This document shows positions 47,000-58,672 of a stretch of DNA of 64,000 bases, in pieces. This stretch comes from Cycas panzhihuaensis (taxonomy: Eukaryota > Cycadophyta). A model generated the notes under the pieces. The model was not told the origin of the DNA. It ran no database searches and worked only from the letters and a program-made list of their open reading frames with translations. How positions within the stretch are numbered: the first letter of the stretch is position 1; every line of letters begins with the position of its first letter. The position numbers and the translations under genes are program-made. The DNA is taken from positions 208,823,741 through 208,887,740 of the forward strand of contig CM041465.1 in assembly GCA_023213395.1 (NCBI GenBank), read 5' to 3'.

Positions 47000-48666
47000 G
47001 GCCCACATTTACCACATACCTGACGGCTTTTGTTCGTATTCCGGCTTCATCGGGCATTCGGACTTCCAAAGGTCCGAATCAGAGGCGATGAGGCATCTCC
47101 CCATCTGCCTCTTCCTCGAGGGTTCCGTGCACCCTCGTTGTATACACATTGCGAGGTGGGTTGCCTCTTCCCGACCTCGACCTCTAAATGATTTTCCTCC
47201 GGAATTGTAGAAGCAATCCCTAGTTGTGTGGGTATCCACCTCACATATGTGGCACCACTTCTCCACATTGGTGCGTCACATTGGTTTTAAGTTCAATTCA
47301 CATTCGGGTGGTATGTGAGTTTTCTTCACAAATATGGCACCACTTGGTCACCCTTCCGGTGTGCTCTTTCTTCTTCGGTGTCTCTTCTTCTTCCCGATTA
47401 TTTCGATTTTCAATCGGGCTACTTCTTTCCTCGGTGCCTCTAATTCGCACTCCTCTTACGCTACTCCAACTTTGGCGGAAGGGTCGATTATCTTGATTCT
47501 GTCTCGACTCTCTAATCTCATCTTGCAATCTTAGCGAAGGAATCTTGTCCCCTCGCCTGGCGTCCATTTCCATCTCGAAATCCAATGCCAACTCCGAGCA
47601 TTCTTGAATGATTTCAATGATGAGCATGCATCATGGCTCGCAACTTCTCATTTAGCCCTCGTTAAGTAATTCTTCATGTTATGATCCGTAATTGTCTCAT
47701 TGATCATACTTGCCGCAATAATCTTCATTCTACTAATGTAAGTTAGACGGACTCCCGGCCTCTGCTCGATTTCTCGAATGCGATTTCCATGCTTCATTCT
47801 TTGAAACTTTTGGAATCTCTCTTGACGCTTTCTTCATCTTTGCCCATGGCTCATTTTTGTTCGTTTCCTTATACCAAGCCAAGGGTACACCTCTCAATGT
47901 ACAGTAGCGTGCTTTAATCTCATCTTAAATCGTTATTTTTCTAACATCAATGAGATTACGAAACAAATACACATGCTCTGCTGCGTCTCAAGTATCATTG
48001 AAGATTAATTTCCGAAATCTCTATGGTCGTCCATCTTGGGAGATTGCAACTGCCCCACGATGGTGATCTTTCCCTCCTCCGTCCTTTGGGGATGTAATCG
48101 AGTGACTATCACGCCAGATCCTTTCCAAACAACGGATTTTTAAACGGAGTTTTTATATGTATAGGTTCCACTACACCGAACTTGTATTGTCAATGGTGTT
48201 ACCGTAATGTAAGATTGATCGAACCCTTTTACGCCGAATCTTCAAATAAATGCCTCGTTAGCTTGTTTTCCCAATATGCCGAGGGACCTTCCTCCGCCTT
48301 CTTATCATCACACCTAGGTCCTTGGCTGTCCTCCATTGTATACTTCCCTCTGTTAAGATTTCCTTATGTTTTTCGTCCACTTTAGGCTTCCTTCCAATTC
48401 GGGCTAAACAAATCCTCTCTCGATAGGGGTTGGTGTCAATACCATGCGTTCGCCATGGGTTTCTTCTTCTGGGTGTCTGGCTCCACTTGCCTCGGATCCT
48501 TCAACTGACCGTCCCTTAGTCTCGTTGTTTTGCGAACTTAGTCTCCTCGCCCTTCCGAGTTTTGCCTCTTTGACCATCTTAGTGCCCTTTGCCTACTGGT
48601 TTCCTTTTCCTTAGGTGAAGTATCCTTTTGGGGCTCTTCCGACCTTGAAGGCCTCTTAGGTGGCAT
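47000..48666 (-). pseudogene. E2 gag with zinc knuckles
   Basis: Start ATG at 48666 (MPPKRPSRS-like, same as E1). Gag core pieces are scattered over frames between 47640 and 48300. The C-terminal part has LDFEMEMDARRGDKIPSL (47298-47627), then the knuckles CHICEENSHTT and CHICEVDTHTTRDC (47009-47266). A third lacks its CxxC (CLIASDSDLWKSEC). Confidence 0.7.
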
Positions 48667-48789
48667 TGGAAGGTCCCACAGGCGCCTGTGGCTTAGTTAC
48701 TGACCCGCCATCACGATTTCCAGCCGTGGTCCTCTGCCCTTTACACATTCTTTTCTCTTTGAAACCCCTAGGCCCTGTCCCTCCTTAAT

Positions 48790-49619
48790 GGACGTAGGCA
48801 ACGGAACCAATGTTGACTGATAGATTCCACACCCTTCGTGGAATCAGTGCACTTGTCAAGGTTACACAGCGCTATAGTCTAGTTTTAGGACACTGTCAAC
48901 ATGGTTATACACATATATTCCACATATAATTCCATATATAATTCACAGAATGGTACAGCGATGCAATTCAATACATACTTGAGACATCATCAACACACAT
49001 CAAGAATGCACCAATTTCCACATAACTCTTCTTTTATTAATTCAAGCTTTATTTACATTGTGGAATGCGTTCTGAGCATTCCAAAGACAGATACTCTGTT
49101 ACATATGCGTACCCGGATGGTACTTATCATGCACTCATGCTCCAATCGGCTGTCATACGTATTGTCATCCGCACCTTTGCGTACCCTTGATCTCCGGCTC
49201 TCACCCTAACCAAGTGAATCATGCGTACCTCCTTAAGTACTCCTGTTGGTACCTTTTGGTCAAGGGTTATGACCGTCATAACCGTACCCTTTCGACCATG
49301 CGTACCTCTTCAATTAATGCGCACTCTTCACTTCACCTCTATGGTTAACCTTAATTGATTCTTCCTTTGGTTCCAGACGTCCGCACGCACGTCCGCACCT
49401 CCCGGTCTTCACCGTCCCTCGAGTAATGCGTACCGCCGCCCGTTTCGATTGCGTTCGCTCTTGATGCGTTCTGTCATGCGTGCCTGTTCACGCACTGTCA
49501 TACGCCGTAATGCCTGTTTTTACTGCGGTTTCTCCTCGTCGTGTCCGCACTGCACAACCCAGGTTATCTGACCTACCTCTGGTCCTCACACAGCCATTGA
49601 GTCAATTTTGATGCCAACA
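48790..49619 (-). repeat. E2 5' LTR and primer binding site
   Basis: The LTR is 48811-49619. On the minus strand its end CAGTCAACA is followed after one base by TGGTTCCGTTGCCTACG at 48793-48809. TGG and CCGTTGCC agree with the tRNA-Asp site of Tat/Athila elements. Confidence 0.88.
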
Positions 49620-50068
49620 ATAAGCAAGACCAAGATCAAAGGAGCAAGATGATACCAAAGTATGAGGAGAAGGAATTAGTCCTACTCCAAAGAATACCAA
49701 TTGATTAGCAAACTGATAGCATAACATTACACTCCAACTCTACATATGAGACATGAGGAGAGGTCTCAATATATAGAGAAACTGAGGTTACCTAATAGCG
49801 TTGGATGTTTGACAAGTGGCAAACATCCAAGCTACATGCAATGCATGTCATGCATGAAGGACATGTGTCCTTTTGGGCTCTCAAGTGAGCAAAGATGCAT
49901 GAGGATCCATTTGACCCTTTAGTTACAATGTTATGTCACTAGGAGAAATGTGGGTGTGCACTTTATCACTTAAGTGATAGGTCACCCCATAAAGTACAAA
50001 ATAATGAATGAAAGAATAAAGTGAATAAAGTACATACTTAACATGTAAACATAAGGTTTAACATTCAC

Positions 50069-50170
50069 TACCTATCATATAACGAGATGCCCCTGAATCT
50101 ATGATCCATGTGTGATCAACTTTTGAATTATGATAAGCACAAAATAGCTTATCTTCATCTGAAAACTAGT
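50069..50170 (-). pseudogene. C2 protease active-site segment
   Basis: The minus strand reads KVDHTWIIDSGASRYMIGSE, the intact Copia protease motif DSGAS. C3 inserted immediately after it. The remainder of the protease continues at 37166 on the other side, where it reads ELLYDIKERSGQSITFG, joining in frame after removal of one target copy. Confidence 0.8.
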
Positions 50171-50359
50171 TCGTGTGACATTGATTGCCACCTCTAAAAC
50201 CCCCTTGCCTCTTTGACCTCCTCGATTTGTTCTAGGGGGTTGCTGCTACTATTGGAAGTGTTGTTGCTACTGGAATTATTGACAAGGCCTTTGATATCAT
50301 GTTTGTGGCTGACATGGCTGCTGTCGACAAGACTGCTATAGATCTGCTTACTTCTTTTA

Positions 50360-51127
50360 TCATTTAGGAGCAATGTGGCCAACTTTGCCATAATAATGAC
50401 AAATCACTTTGGCCTTTGATGAGCCAATGTTCATGTTGCCAAACTGTTTGTGTAGTGTTGGTTTAAGACCCTGTTTGCCTTTTAGCTTAGTTGTAAATGC
50501 TCCTGATGTAGATGGCTCTTCATCCTCCCTCATGTAAATTTGTTCCTCTTGAAGGATTAAACTTTCAAGTTGATTGAAAGTTATTGAAGCAAGTGAACCA
50601 TCTTGTGTAATGGATGAAATGAATCCATTATAATCTTTGGGCAATGCATGTAAAGTTGTCGTTACAAGCTCATCCTTGGAAGCAAGTTTGCCTAGAGTAT
50701 TTAACTCATTACATATCTCTTTGATTGAATAAAAGAATGCTGACATTGGCATTATAAATTTCAAATAGTACAATTTGGCTTTAATAATCATTATGCGAGC
50801 TTCATCTCACCTTTCATATAAAGAGGACAAAGTGTCCCAGGCTTCCTTAACTGTTTTAGCACAAGCAATATTTTGATCTACATTGACATCAATAATCATA
50901 TGCAAAAAGGCTAAGGCTATTTCATCCTTAGCTTCCCAAGCAATAACAATAACTGGATCAAGATGGATAACAACATTTTCATCTCCACTTTGCACAGGTA
51001 CAAGTTTGGGGATCCTTCTAGAAACATACCCCAAAAATTCGTTCATAATTAAGAGATTCTGAGTTTGACGTTTCCATTCCTAATAATTATCTTGTCCAGT
51101 TAATTTTATAGTATATACATTAAGCAT
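50360..51127 (-). pseudogene. C2 gag
   Basis: Starts at about 51127 (MLNVYTIKLTGQDNY), has a stop, then MNEFLGYVSRRIPKLVPV, KDEIALAFLHMIIDVNV and VKEAWDTLSSLYER. After a stop at about 50805 it continues with KLYYLKFIMPMSAFFYSIKE, HALPKDYNGFISSI and FNQLESLILQEEQIYM, ending in CHYYGKVGHIAPKC, a zinc knuckle. Order and spacing are typical of Copia gag; two stops disable it. Confidence 0.82.
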
Positions 51128-53011
51128 GTTGTTAACAACCAAGTTGAAGTTGGAAGACTCTTGAAGCTAGCAGATCAACTTGGAGACTCTAAGTTGTTGT
51201 CACTTAAGTTCCACCTTCTAACAAGCCAACGGTCCTGATCATACTAGAAGATCTAACAACTGAAGAGAATGATGAGTGGTGGAGGACTAGGCTATAGAGT
51301 TGGTCTGACCCTAATCTATAAGGAGATCTAATTGTTGACCAAGTCAAATTTAGAACAAGGTAGGTAGGGTTGATTTGCATAGATGTATCATACTTTCCCT
51401 AGAATTTAGAGCCCTAATAACACCTTTTTTGAACCTCCTTTTCCTCAAGAAATCTCAATTGTTATGCACTAGTTGTATGGTTAGTTGGTCCCCTAGGGAA
51501 TGCACGAAGCTTGAAGTTATTTCAGAGGCAAGGACTTAACCTTTTTCGAGCCTCTCCCACAAGATTTTAAAGTCAATTTTTATGAAGTTTGAGTTGACTT
51601 TAAGTAGATTTTTACTTGGATGATGTACTTGCTACAAAATGCTTTAGAAAGCTTACAAATGAGGCTTCAAGAAGTAGCAACTAAGTACATCAGAAAACAA
51701 TACATTGAGTGTTTTACAAAGCACTTAAAATGGAAAAAAAAATGCTAAAAATATCCAAGTAAAAAATAAGGAAATTGCTTGTTGTAGTGGTTCAAATGGG
51801 CTCCTTTCAATAAGAAAGAGACCACTTAAAGACAAAAATTAAGTCACTTTGCAAGAGTAAACAAGCACCTCGATGTGTTAGGACGCTAAATAGTCCTAAC
51901 CAACCTCCAAAAAACAAGTGATTTTTATTAAAAGGTGAATTTTTGGCCCTTTCTTTACTAGGTCATTAAGGTCACCATGCAAGGACCCTTAGGAAAAACA
52001 CAAAAATTAAATAACACCAATGCAAATTTTTTTAAGTGTTAAATAAGCTCAAAATAATTTTAAAAATGTAGAAAATTACATAAAAAGTGATTAAATTAAC
52101 TTGAAGTCACTTCAAATGTTATAATTTTGTAACTTAATGTTAAATTAAAAGGGGAATATTTAGAGAATATTCCAAATGATATAACCTAAGGTTATATCAT
52201 AAAAGTTAAAAATTGAATTAAAAAAAAAAAAATTGACCTGCATTGGTCGTGCGGCTTGTGGAGGTCGATTTGAACAGAACTCCACGTAGAAATCTTGGAT
52301 CAAGTTAGAAATTCAGAGGCAGGGTCATACGGCCTAGTAGATAATGTATTTGAAATTTCACGAAGAATGGAGCTCCCAATGGAGAGAACAATGGAAAAAT
52401 AGATTTATGAAGGGCGCATGGCCGTGGAGAAAGAACGCCCGTCGTATGCTTATCTAGGGTTTGAAAACCCATTTCAATGCATTGAATCTCTTCTCCTGAG
52501 GTAGTAGCACCTGCAGATGGTGTATGATCTAGCTAGCTCTTAGTCTGCAAAGAGAAATGAGCAGAAAAATTATGGTTTTGATGTAAAAAAACACTGAAAT
52601 TAGTGATAAATCTGCCTAGATTAGAGAAGCTAATGCTGCATGTTAGTTGCAGGACATGAGAAGCAAATAGCAAACTGATTTACAATCAAAACACTAACAA
52701 TTTCTTGAGATTTGCCTTTCTTCTATAGAAACTTAATTTTTTGGATGATAAAATCAACAAAAAACATTGTTTTGAACAACAATTAGTGTTGCACTCTACA
52801 AAACATGTATGGAAAAAAAATTTCAGACCATGACATAATTAATTTGTAGCCTACAAATAAGCTTAGAATGCTAAAAAGCTGCAGAAAAACAATCAAACAA
52901 GCCTTGGATCGCCTTTGGAGTTCAAAGGTCGTCACCAAGGGTTTGTGAACCCTCACTAGATTAAGGAAAATACAGAGTAGAAAAACACCTTTGAGCTACT
53001 CTGATACCAAA
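51128..53011 (-). other. C2 5' leader with primer binding site
   Basis: About 1.9 kb of AT-rich untranslated sequence, unusually long for Copia. The primer site TTTGGTATCAGAGTAG is at about 52996-53011 next to the 5' LTR. An A-run is at 52218-52231. No gene seen. The C1 leader shares parts of it (for example ACTTAAGTTC and AGATCCAACAACTG), so C1 and C2 are related. Confidence 0.65.
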
Positions 53012-53552
53012 TGTTAGAAAGGGCATTTAGCCTACAACTAATAGGATCTAGAGAGGTACAACAATCTGCTCATAAAGTGAGATGATTAGCATCTAAGGAA
53101 ATATTGAAATGAGCAAGATAACTAAGCATAAGCATAAAATAGCAAAAGCATAACAATACCAATATGGAGGAGATGGAATTGGTACAATCTCCAAATATGA
53201 ATGATAGCTTGATTAGCAAACTAGCAACATAACAGTGTTACTTACACTCCATATTAGATACATGAGAATTGGTCTCAATATACAGAGTTGGAGGAGAGAC
53301 CAAAGGTGTTGGATGTTTGACAAGTGTCAAACATCTAAGCAACACCTTTTGCATGTAGGACATGTGTCTTTAAGGCTCTCAAGTGACCAAAAGTGCATAA
53401 GGGTCACTTTGACCCTTAAGTCACAATGTCATGTCACTAGGAAAGAATGTGGGTGTGCACTTTATCACTTAAGTGATGAGTCACCCTATAAAGTATAATA
53501 ATACATCAATGATAAGGTACATTAACTTAACATGTAAACATAAGGTTTAATA
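53012..53552 (-). repeat. C2 5' LTR
   Basis: 541 bases, about 95 percent identical by eye to 33526-34069. The last CA reads TA. The hairpin at about 53310-53339 has one mismatch (CATCTAA), and TATCACTTAAGTGATG follows near 53463. Confidence 0.87.
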
Positions 53553-53557
53553 GAGAT

Positions 53558-53854
53558 AACACCCAAAAAATATTTTTCCCTTCATAGTCCTACAACCAAC
53601 CAATCAGATAACCACAATAAGTAGTTATATATATAGATATATAGATATATAGATGTATCTCCACAATTAAAAAATCTCAAATATTTTCAATAACAATCTC
53701 TTAAAAAAGACATTTAAATTAATTTTGAAACTTGAGAGCATAGAATAGAACTGCTCCTCCTTTATATCGCCTTTGTATAGTGAAAGCCATCACCAAAGAG
53801 AAGTAAAAAGTTTGCTTTCAACTAAATCCCCAACACAAAAGCTCTAGTACCGAA
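53558..53854 (-). other. C1 leader remainder and primer-site remnant
   Basis: Resumes the C1 leader after C2. It includes a TATATAGATATATAGATATATAG run near 53627-53653. Next to the C1 5' LTR the minus strand reads CGGTACTAGAGCTTTTG, a decayed tRNA-Met primer site. Confidence 0.65.
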
Positions 53855-54262
53855 TGAAAAATTAGACCTAGTTAAGGATAGAAGAAGTAGAGCAAAAGAG
53901 AAGAGCAACCCACAACTAATGAATCACAAGTACATTAAGCACGCATGCAAATGGTGGAGGTAGAATTGATCTACTCTCTAAATAACACTTGATTTAATGT
54001 AGCAGCATAATAATACACTCAACTCTCAATATCCATTCAAGAGAGAATGGTCTTATTATATAGATGAGAGAGCTCCCCTTAAGGTCTTTGCATATTCGAT
54101 AAGTGTCGAACATGCATGGACTAGTACATACTTACATTTGACCACTCAAATAGGGGAAAAGGGGTCTTTGAGCTTTCAAGTTACAACATAACTTTACATC
54201 ACTAGAAAAAGTGCACACTTAAATAATACATAACTTAATGATAAAACATAAAGGTTCTAACA
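53855..54262 (-). repeat. C1 5' LTR
   Basis: 408 bases pairing with 27701-28123. It contains an inverted repeat TGCATATTCGA (54089-54099) and TCGAACATGCA (54106-54116) with one mismatch, at the place where C2 and C4 have the GGATGTTTGACA hairpin. TCAATATCC and TATATAGATGAGAG are shared with the partner. Confidence 0.82.
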
Positions 54263-55605
54263 CCCTATGGGTTGATATAGAGATATGAACCTCGTTCTCT
54301 ATTGACATAAACTAATGTAAAGCTATATTTTATTGTTTGACACTCTTTATGCCTAAATTCTATTGCATACAATAGCATATTAGATGATGTGTTGGCACTA
54401 TCTATAAATTTATTGATCCAACATTATACCAAGGGAAATTATGTTTTTGCACCACAATAGTTTTTTTACAGTATAAGTCTAGTTTACTATTTCATTCTTA
54501 TTTGTTATAATATTTGGTTTGGGGTGAACTCGTGTACAACCTACAAGAATGGAAGGAGGTGGATCTCCTCTAAAGCATCCTAGCAAGGATGTTGGTCCAT
54601 TGCAAAATACAGTAAAACCACTTGAGAAGAGATTAGCTAATTTGATGAAATAAACGATAAAGATAAATGCATTCTTAATGCATATAGTTGAAAACCAAGG
54701 TGCTTCATAAGGAGATTGGAGTTAACACACTTCAAAGAGAAGATATCTAAAGTAATTATCAATTTGGGAAATAAGGGCATAGTTCCTTGAAATCCTAACT
54801 CCAAACACATGTACCTTCACTTCTAAAAAAGTGTATCAAAGAAGAAAAGAGATGTTGGTTGATGAAGACATGTTTGATTTTAGAATGCAATTTTCAAAAG
54901 TTGTAACATGTCTAAGTAGGATCACTTTCTTCTCAAATTCCAAAATATTTGTCTCAATCCTTCTATATCTTATATCAATAATAAAATTTAAGAGAAAGTT
55001 AATTCATATTTCAAATTCAAAGGGGGAAGGTACATCTCATGAATAGGTTTGGAATGAGAAGTCACTCGATGTCATAACCCTAAAAAAGCCACTTCTATAT
55101 GCATTGCTCCTAGCCCCTAAGCAGAACCATGCTATGCACATCCATCCTCTACAATGCTCATCTTAATGTTGGTGTTCCCCCACACCAAACATAGGAATGG
55201 CGTCCAAGACTCATTTTTGGATAGAGGACGTCAGAATCAACTAATTGCCCCTAACAGTTCATATCCTTTAGGCAAACCAAATAACTTCTATTTATAAGAG
55301 GTAATCATGTAAAAATTCAAATGCATGGAATAAAATTAAATGAGAAGGATTGACCTATTCAACTTTAAGAAAATTGTTTCCTCTAAATTGGAAATTACAT
55401 CTCATTCTCATAAATTCCTCTACAATGCACAATAAGCGCTTATGTACAACTCTAAAAAGGAATATTGATCCCTTATGATCAAAACATGTGAGGTGGGCAG
55501 TGTAACCCACAATGATTTACCAAACTCATAACAATAAATAAATAATCATTAAAATAGAATAACAAAGGGGGAGGCTCATAACCTTGGGTTATGAGGCACA
55601 TAAAC
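54263..55605. other. Unrecognised AT-rich DNA
   Basis: No gene recognised. A short + frame near 54549-54650 (MEGGGSPLKHPSKDVGPL, then EKRLANLMK) looks like the start of a decayed protein, possibly gag, but nothing supports it further. An inverted repeat CTCATAACC-TTG-GGTTATGAG lies at about 55574-55594, just before the K insertion site TAAAC. Confidence 0.4.
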
Positions 55606-56005
55606 TGTTAGAAATAATGTTTAATGTGTGTGGTTAAGTAAAAGTGGGTCCTAGGATTATTAGTCATAGTCCTAATGTATTGGGGTCAAAGGGTCATTAT
55701 AATACTATGTAAAAGGATAGAAGCTTATTGGTCAAGATAGTGGTGTAATGCTATTGGTCAGGACAAAGGTATTTGTCCCACATGCATTACTTGTGTTGTA
55801 TAGTCTCCCACCTCTCTTGTATATAAAGGTGGTTGAAGTAGTGTATAGACACATCACATCATCAAGGCTCATTTGAGTCTTTGATGTTCTTGATATGTTA
55901 ATGCATTCTGATTATATTGCGTCGATCTCTGGTTGTTGATATTGTTCTTATGGTTGGTGAGTGTTTCTCCATGTTGAAATTGTAACATGGTATCAAAGCA
56001 GGTTG
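55606..56005 (+). repeat. K 5' LTR and primer binding site
   Basis: The LTR is 55606-55987, with TATATAAAGG at 55820-55829 as its TATA box. The primer site is 55988-56002, complementary to initiator tRNA-Met with one change (CAAAG for CAGAG). The high LTR identity implies a recent insertion relative to C1 and C5. Confidence 0.92.
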
Positions 56006-56499
56006 TTTGCTAAGGCCTTCATGTGCAGATACAGAAGGAAGGAGACTCCATTAAGGCGACTGACAGAATGAAGATTTAAGAGGTTGCGTATTGAGGACGT
56101 TGTGGTGTTGAAGGGAGATTTGTGGACCTGCTACCAGATTGAGGATTCGGATTGGGAAGATAATGTCCCAAGGTGATTAATACTTCAGGACAGAATCTTT
56201 GCCAGGTAACTCTACTTGTGTAAACTTGTGTGTAAAGAAATCATGTACTAGGGTTTGTCCCTTGAAGAAGTTGGAAGTAATTCATGATAATTGTCATAAG
56301 CTGAAGAATCTAAGTGATGGAAATTAGAACAAGCTGATTGATGTTTGGAGGCTATTCGTTGAGACTGTGTTATGGTTACAGTGTGTGAATCATAACATAC
56401 CAATAGAAGTCTGGTTGCCAGTGCTTATTAGCTGCCAACATTGATTCAAAGTTCAAACAAGTTGTTTGAGCTGTTCATTTGGATCTATTGCCAAAACCC

Positions 56500-58330
56500 T
56501 CATTTCTCATACATTTGTGCATCCATGGTGATGCCCTAGACTGTCCACTCCAATAACGCTGCTTATCCTCCTACTTCTGTTGCTATTTTGTTAAACTGTG
56601 TGGCCCTTATCGATGGAGAAATAGTGTCAAGGGAAGGGTTTGTTGCGGTCCTCTCTCAACTACCTATCTAACTGGCAAACACGGTTGCCTCCAAACTGTT
56701 GCCAGACTTTATATCACCCTGCATATCACCTAGCACTACTATCCATGCCGTGTCAAGTACAATCGAAGCAAGATACCATAATCCAACCCACAAGGTGCTA
56801 TAGGAACGAATCATAACCCACCGCATGGCGTAAACTAGAACAAACCATTGCTATTTCTAGGCACCATCACAGGTGAATAAATAAGAGGAATTCGTTGCTC
56901 GTGAAATAGACGCAATCTATAAAAATCCTAAGGTCAGACAAAGGTCTAGAGATTCGTTCACCTGCTCCAGTTAAGGCTTCTGAGGAAGAGGAGGTCTCTA
57001 CAAATTACCGAAGTACCTTCCATCGTCATCACATTGGTCAGCAGATCCAGCCGAAAGAACAGACCTGTGTGGAATCCCTAACACTTGTCTTCAAGCTTCT
57101 CTCAGCTCAGCTAGTACAACCCAAATAGCCATCAGATTATCCCACTCTAGCTGTTAATGAAGGAAGAGTCATATGTAGCTGATGTGTGAAGACAAGACCA
57201 TCGTGAATCAGCACTATGTGATTGACATCATCATCAGGACGTCCTGATTCATATATGCTTTCGACCTCTTGTTTGGCTCAGAAATCATCTTCCGGAGTCG
57301 ATAGTGTCCTTTGAAACTTATCTACATTCAATTCATTTCAAACAAAATTTAAAACAATACTGGAGTTCACCATTAGCATACAAGGACGTAATGTACTGAA
57401 CAATAGTCTTGATGCTTTGATGACTAAATGGAAAAGTGACAGTGTTAGCGCCTTGGCGAGAAAACTCAATATTTGGGCAAAGGTTGAACAACGGCCTTTG
57501 AAAGATGTATAGGGCAAAAATCCTCTCTTCAATAGTGCCTAATTTGACGTGCTTAAGCCTTTTGATGTCATGACTGGGGTCTCGAGAAGCATCCTAGGAT
57601 TTAGGTCTCAGATACTCCGTAAGTGTGGTTCTCTCGCCACCGCCACTCATTCTTCTCATAGGTTCTCGCCTGCCTTCGCTGGAAGTCCCGAAACCACACG
57701 CCTCGCGAAGGCATAAATAGAAGGAAATTGCATCGAGATCAAACTGGGTACATGACTTTTCACGTAATGACCGGGACAAGAATTGGGAAAAAGAGACCAA
57801 ATCTAGGAAGTTGGAAATTGAGCCACTACCATCTTTCATCAGGGTTAAAACTGGACAGTGTTACAACCCGGTAAATCTAAAACGGAGATACAGTCTTCGT
57901 GGTCTTCCCGGATTACTTGATAAGAGAAAGGTCTGGCTGGATATTCAGTGGGCAATACAGAAAAAGTTTTTTGTTGAGTAGGTAAACCAAGACGGAAAAA
58001 AGTGTAGCCTGACTTAAAGGATGGAGGAGTTTTAAAGACTAAGTTTTCATCACTCGACTACAGAGGAATATAATATGTCCAGGTAAGTAGGAAAAGTAGA
58101 TGCAGTGATCCTTCACGCCCCGATTCTTGCAGCTTGAAGGATTCAAGCTCGCAGAGAGGGAGGACAATCCACTTTTTCTCGTGAAACAACCATCAAGTTA
58201 TGAGATCGAACTGGTCTCGAACGGTCTTAGAAAACCTGCAACAACCCTTGTGATGACTAATGGCAGTCCTGGCAAGTATTGTAGATGTTATCTAACACAA
58301 ATCTGTTGAAGGATTAGTTATTGCTAGGGT
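56500..58330 (+). pseudogene. Unidentified coding-like cargo inside K
   Basis: Several + strand blocks read like decayed protein. About 56530-56790 gives NNAAYPPTSVAILLNCVALI with a few stops. About 57320-57525 gives LEFTISIQGRNVLNNSLDAL and KSDSVSALARKLNIWAKVEQ. 57721-57981 is an 86-codon frame without ATG, containing KWEKETKSRKLEIE-type charged text and GLPGLLDKRKVWLDIQW. The block at 58127-58309 follows TTCTTGCAG, as an exon would. Around 57570-57720 the sequence is GC-rich, and one frame resembles a mitochondrial targeting leader (VSRSILGFRSQILRKCGSLA). I recognise no family. Captured host gene pieces or an old accessory frame are both possible. Confidence 0.35.
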
Positions 58331-58672
58331 AGATCTGCAATTGCTGAGTCTTTTATGTAGGTTACGTCAACCTTGGATCCTGAGTGTTCCAACCAGAAGT
58401 GAATAGCCACTTTGAGATACCATAAAGAGCCTGAGCAAAAAGGTGAGATCAAAAGACCTTCTGCTTACTGCACGCACCTTTTCTCTGCTGAAGCATAGGT
58501 CCTGGAGACAATCATAAGTGGTATTCGCAATCATAACCACCCTCCTAACTTATAGGTGGAAATGCAAATCAGAGAATGAAACATTATCTAGTATTCAGGT
58601 TTTTGGTATTTTTTCGTTGATCTTCTTTTTGGCCGAAGCAGATATATTTTTTGATCCTTTCATTCATGCATC

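Larger units (their letters stand above)
39342..49619 (-). mobile_element. Complete large Ty3/Gypsy element E2, sister of E1, inserted in the C3 5' LTR
   Basis: LTRs of 809 bases at 39342-40150 and 48811-49619 start TGTTGACTGATAG and end GATGCCAACA. ATAAG at 39337-39341 and 49620-49624 is an exact target duplication. The interior matches E1 block by block on the minus strand. It keeps many CG dinucleotides where E1 has TG or CA, which suggests a younger copy. Yet its frames are cut by many small insertions and deletions, more than in E1. Length is 10,278 bases. Confidence 0.93.
37172..50063 (-). mobile_element. Internally deleted Ty1/Copia element C3, inserted in C2
   Basis: The LTRs are 37172-37703 and the split 39235-39341 plus 49625-50063. 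Both start TATTGAGAAAGTC and end AAGGTTTAACA. TTCAC at 37167-37171 and 50064-50068 is an exact target duplication. A primer site TTTGGTATCAGAGCTAG abuts the 5' LTR at 39217-39234, and a C-rich run on + (purine on -) abuts the 3' LTR. The interior is only about 1.5 kb: RNase H and a leader, with gag, protease, integrase and most of RT missing. It could only have moved with help. Confidence 0.88.
33526..53552 (-). mobile_element. Ty1/Copia element C2, inserted in the C1 leader
   Basis: LTRs at 33526-34069 and 53012-53552 (544 and 541 bases) both have the (T)RTTAGAAAGGGCATT start. GAGAC on the left and GAGAT on the right form a target duplication with one mismatch. Next to the 5' LTR the minus strand has TTTGGTATCAGAGTAGCTC, a clear tRNA-Met primer site. 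Gag, protease, integrase, RT and RNase H follow in Copia order. C3 with its own passenger interrupts it right after the protease motif. Net length is about 7.1 kb. Confidence 0.9.
27701..54262 (-). mobile_element. Ty1/Copia element C1, outermost of a four-level nest
   Basis: LTRs at 27701-28123 and 53855-54262 share the same sequence order from a TAGACCTAGTT start region to GGTTCTAACA, although diverged, roughly 85 percent by eye. CCTTA precedes the left and CCCTA follows the right, a target duplication with one mismatch. On the minus strand the order is primer-site remnant, leader (split by C2), gag, protease, integrase, RT, RNase H. Without its insertions C1 is about 6.5 kb. It is the most decayed level, as expected for the oldest. 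Confidence 0.85.

Noticed and set aside
57594-57839. 81-codon minus-strand frame in K
   Set aside because: It overlaps the better + strand frames in a GC-rich patch. Neither strand has a family match, so I did not list it as a gene.
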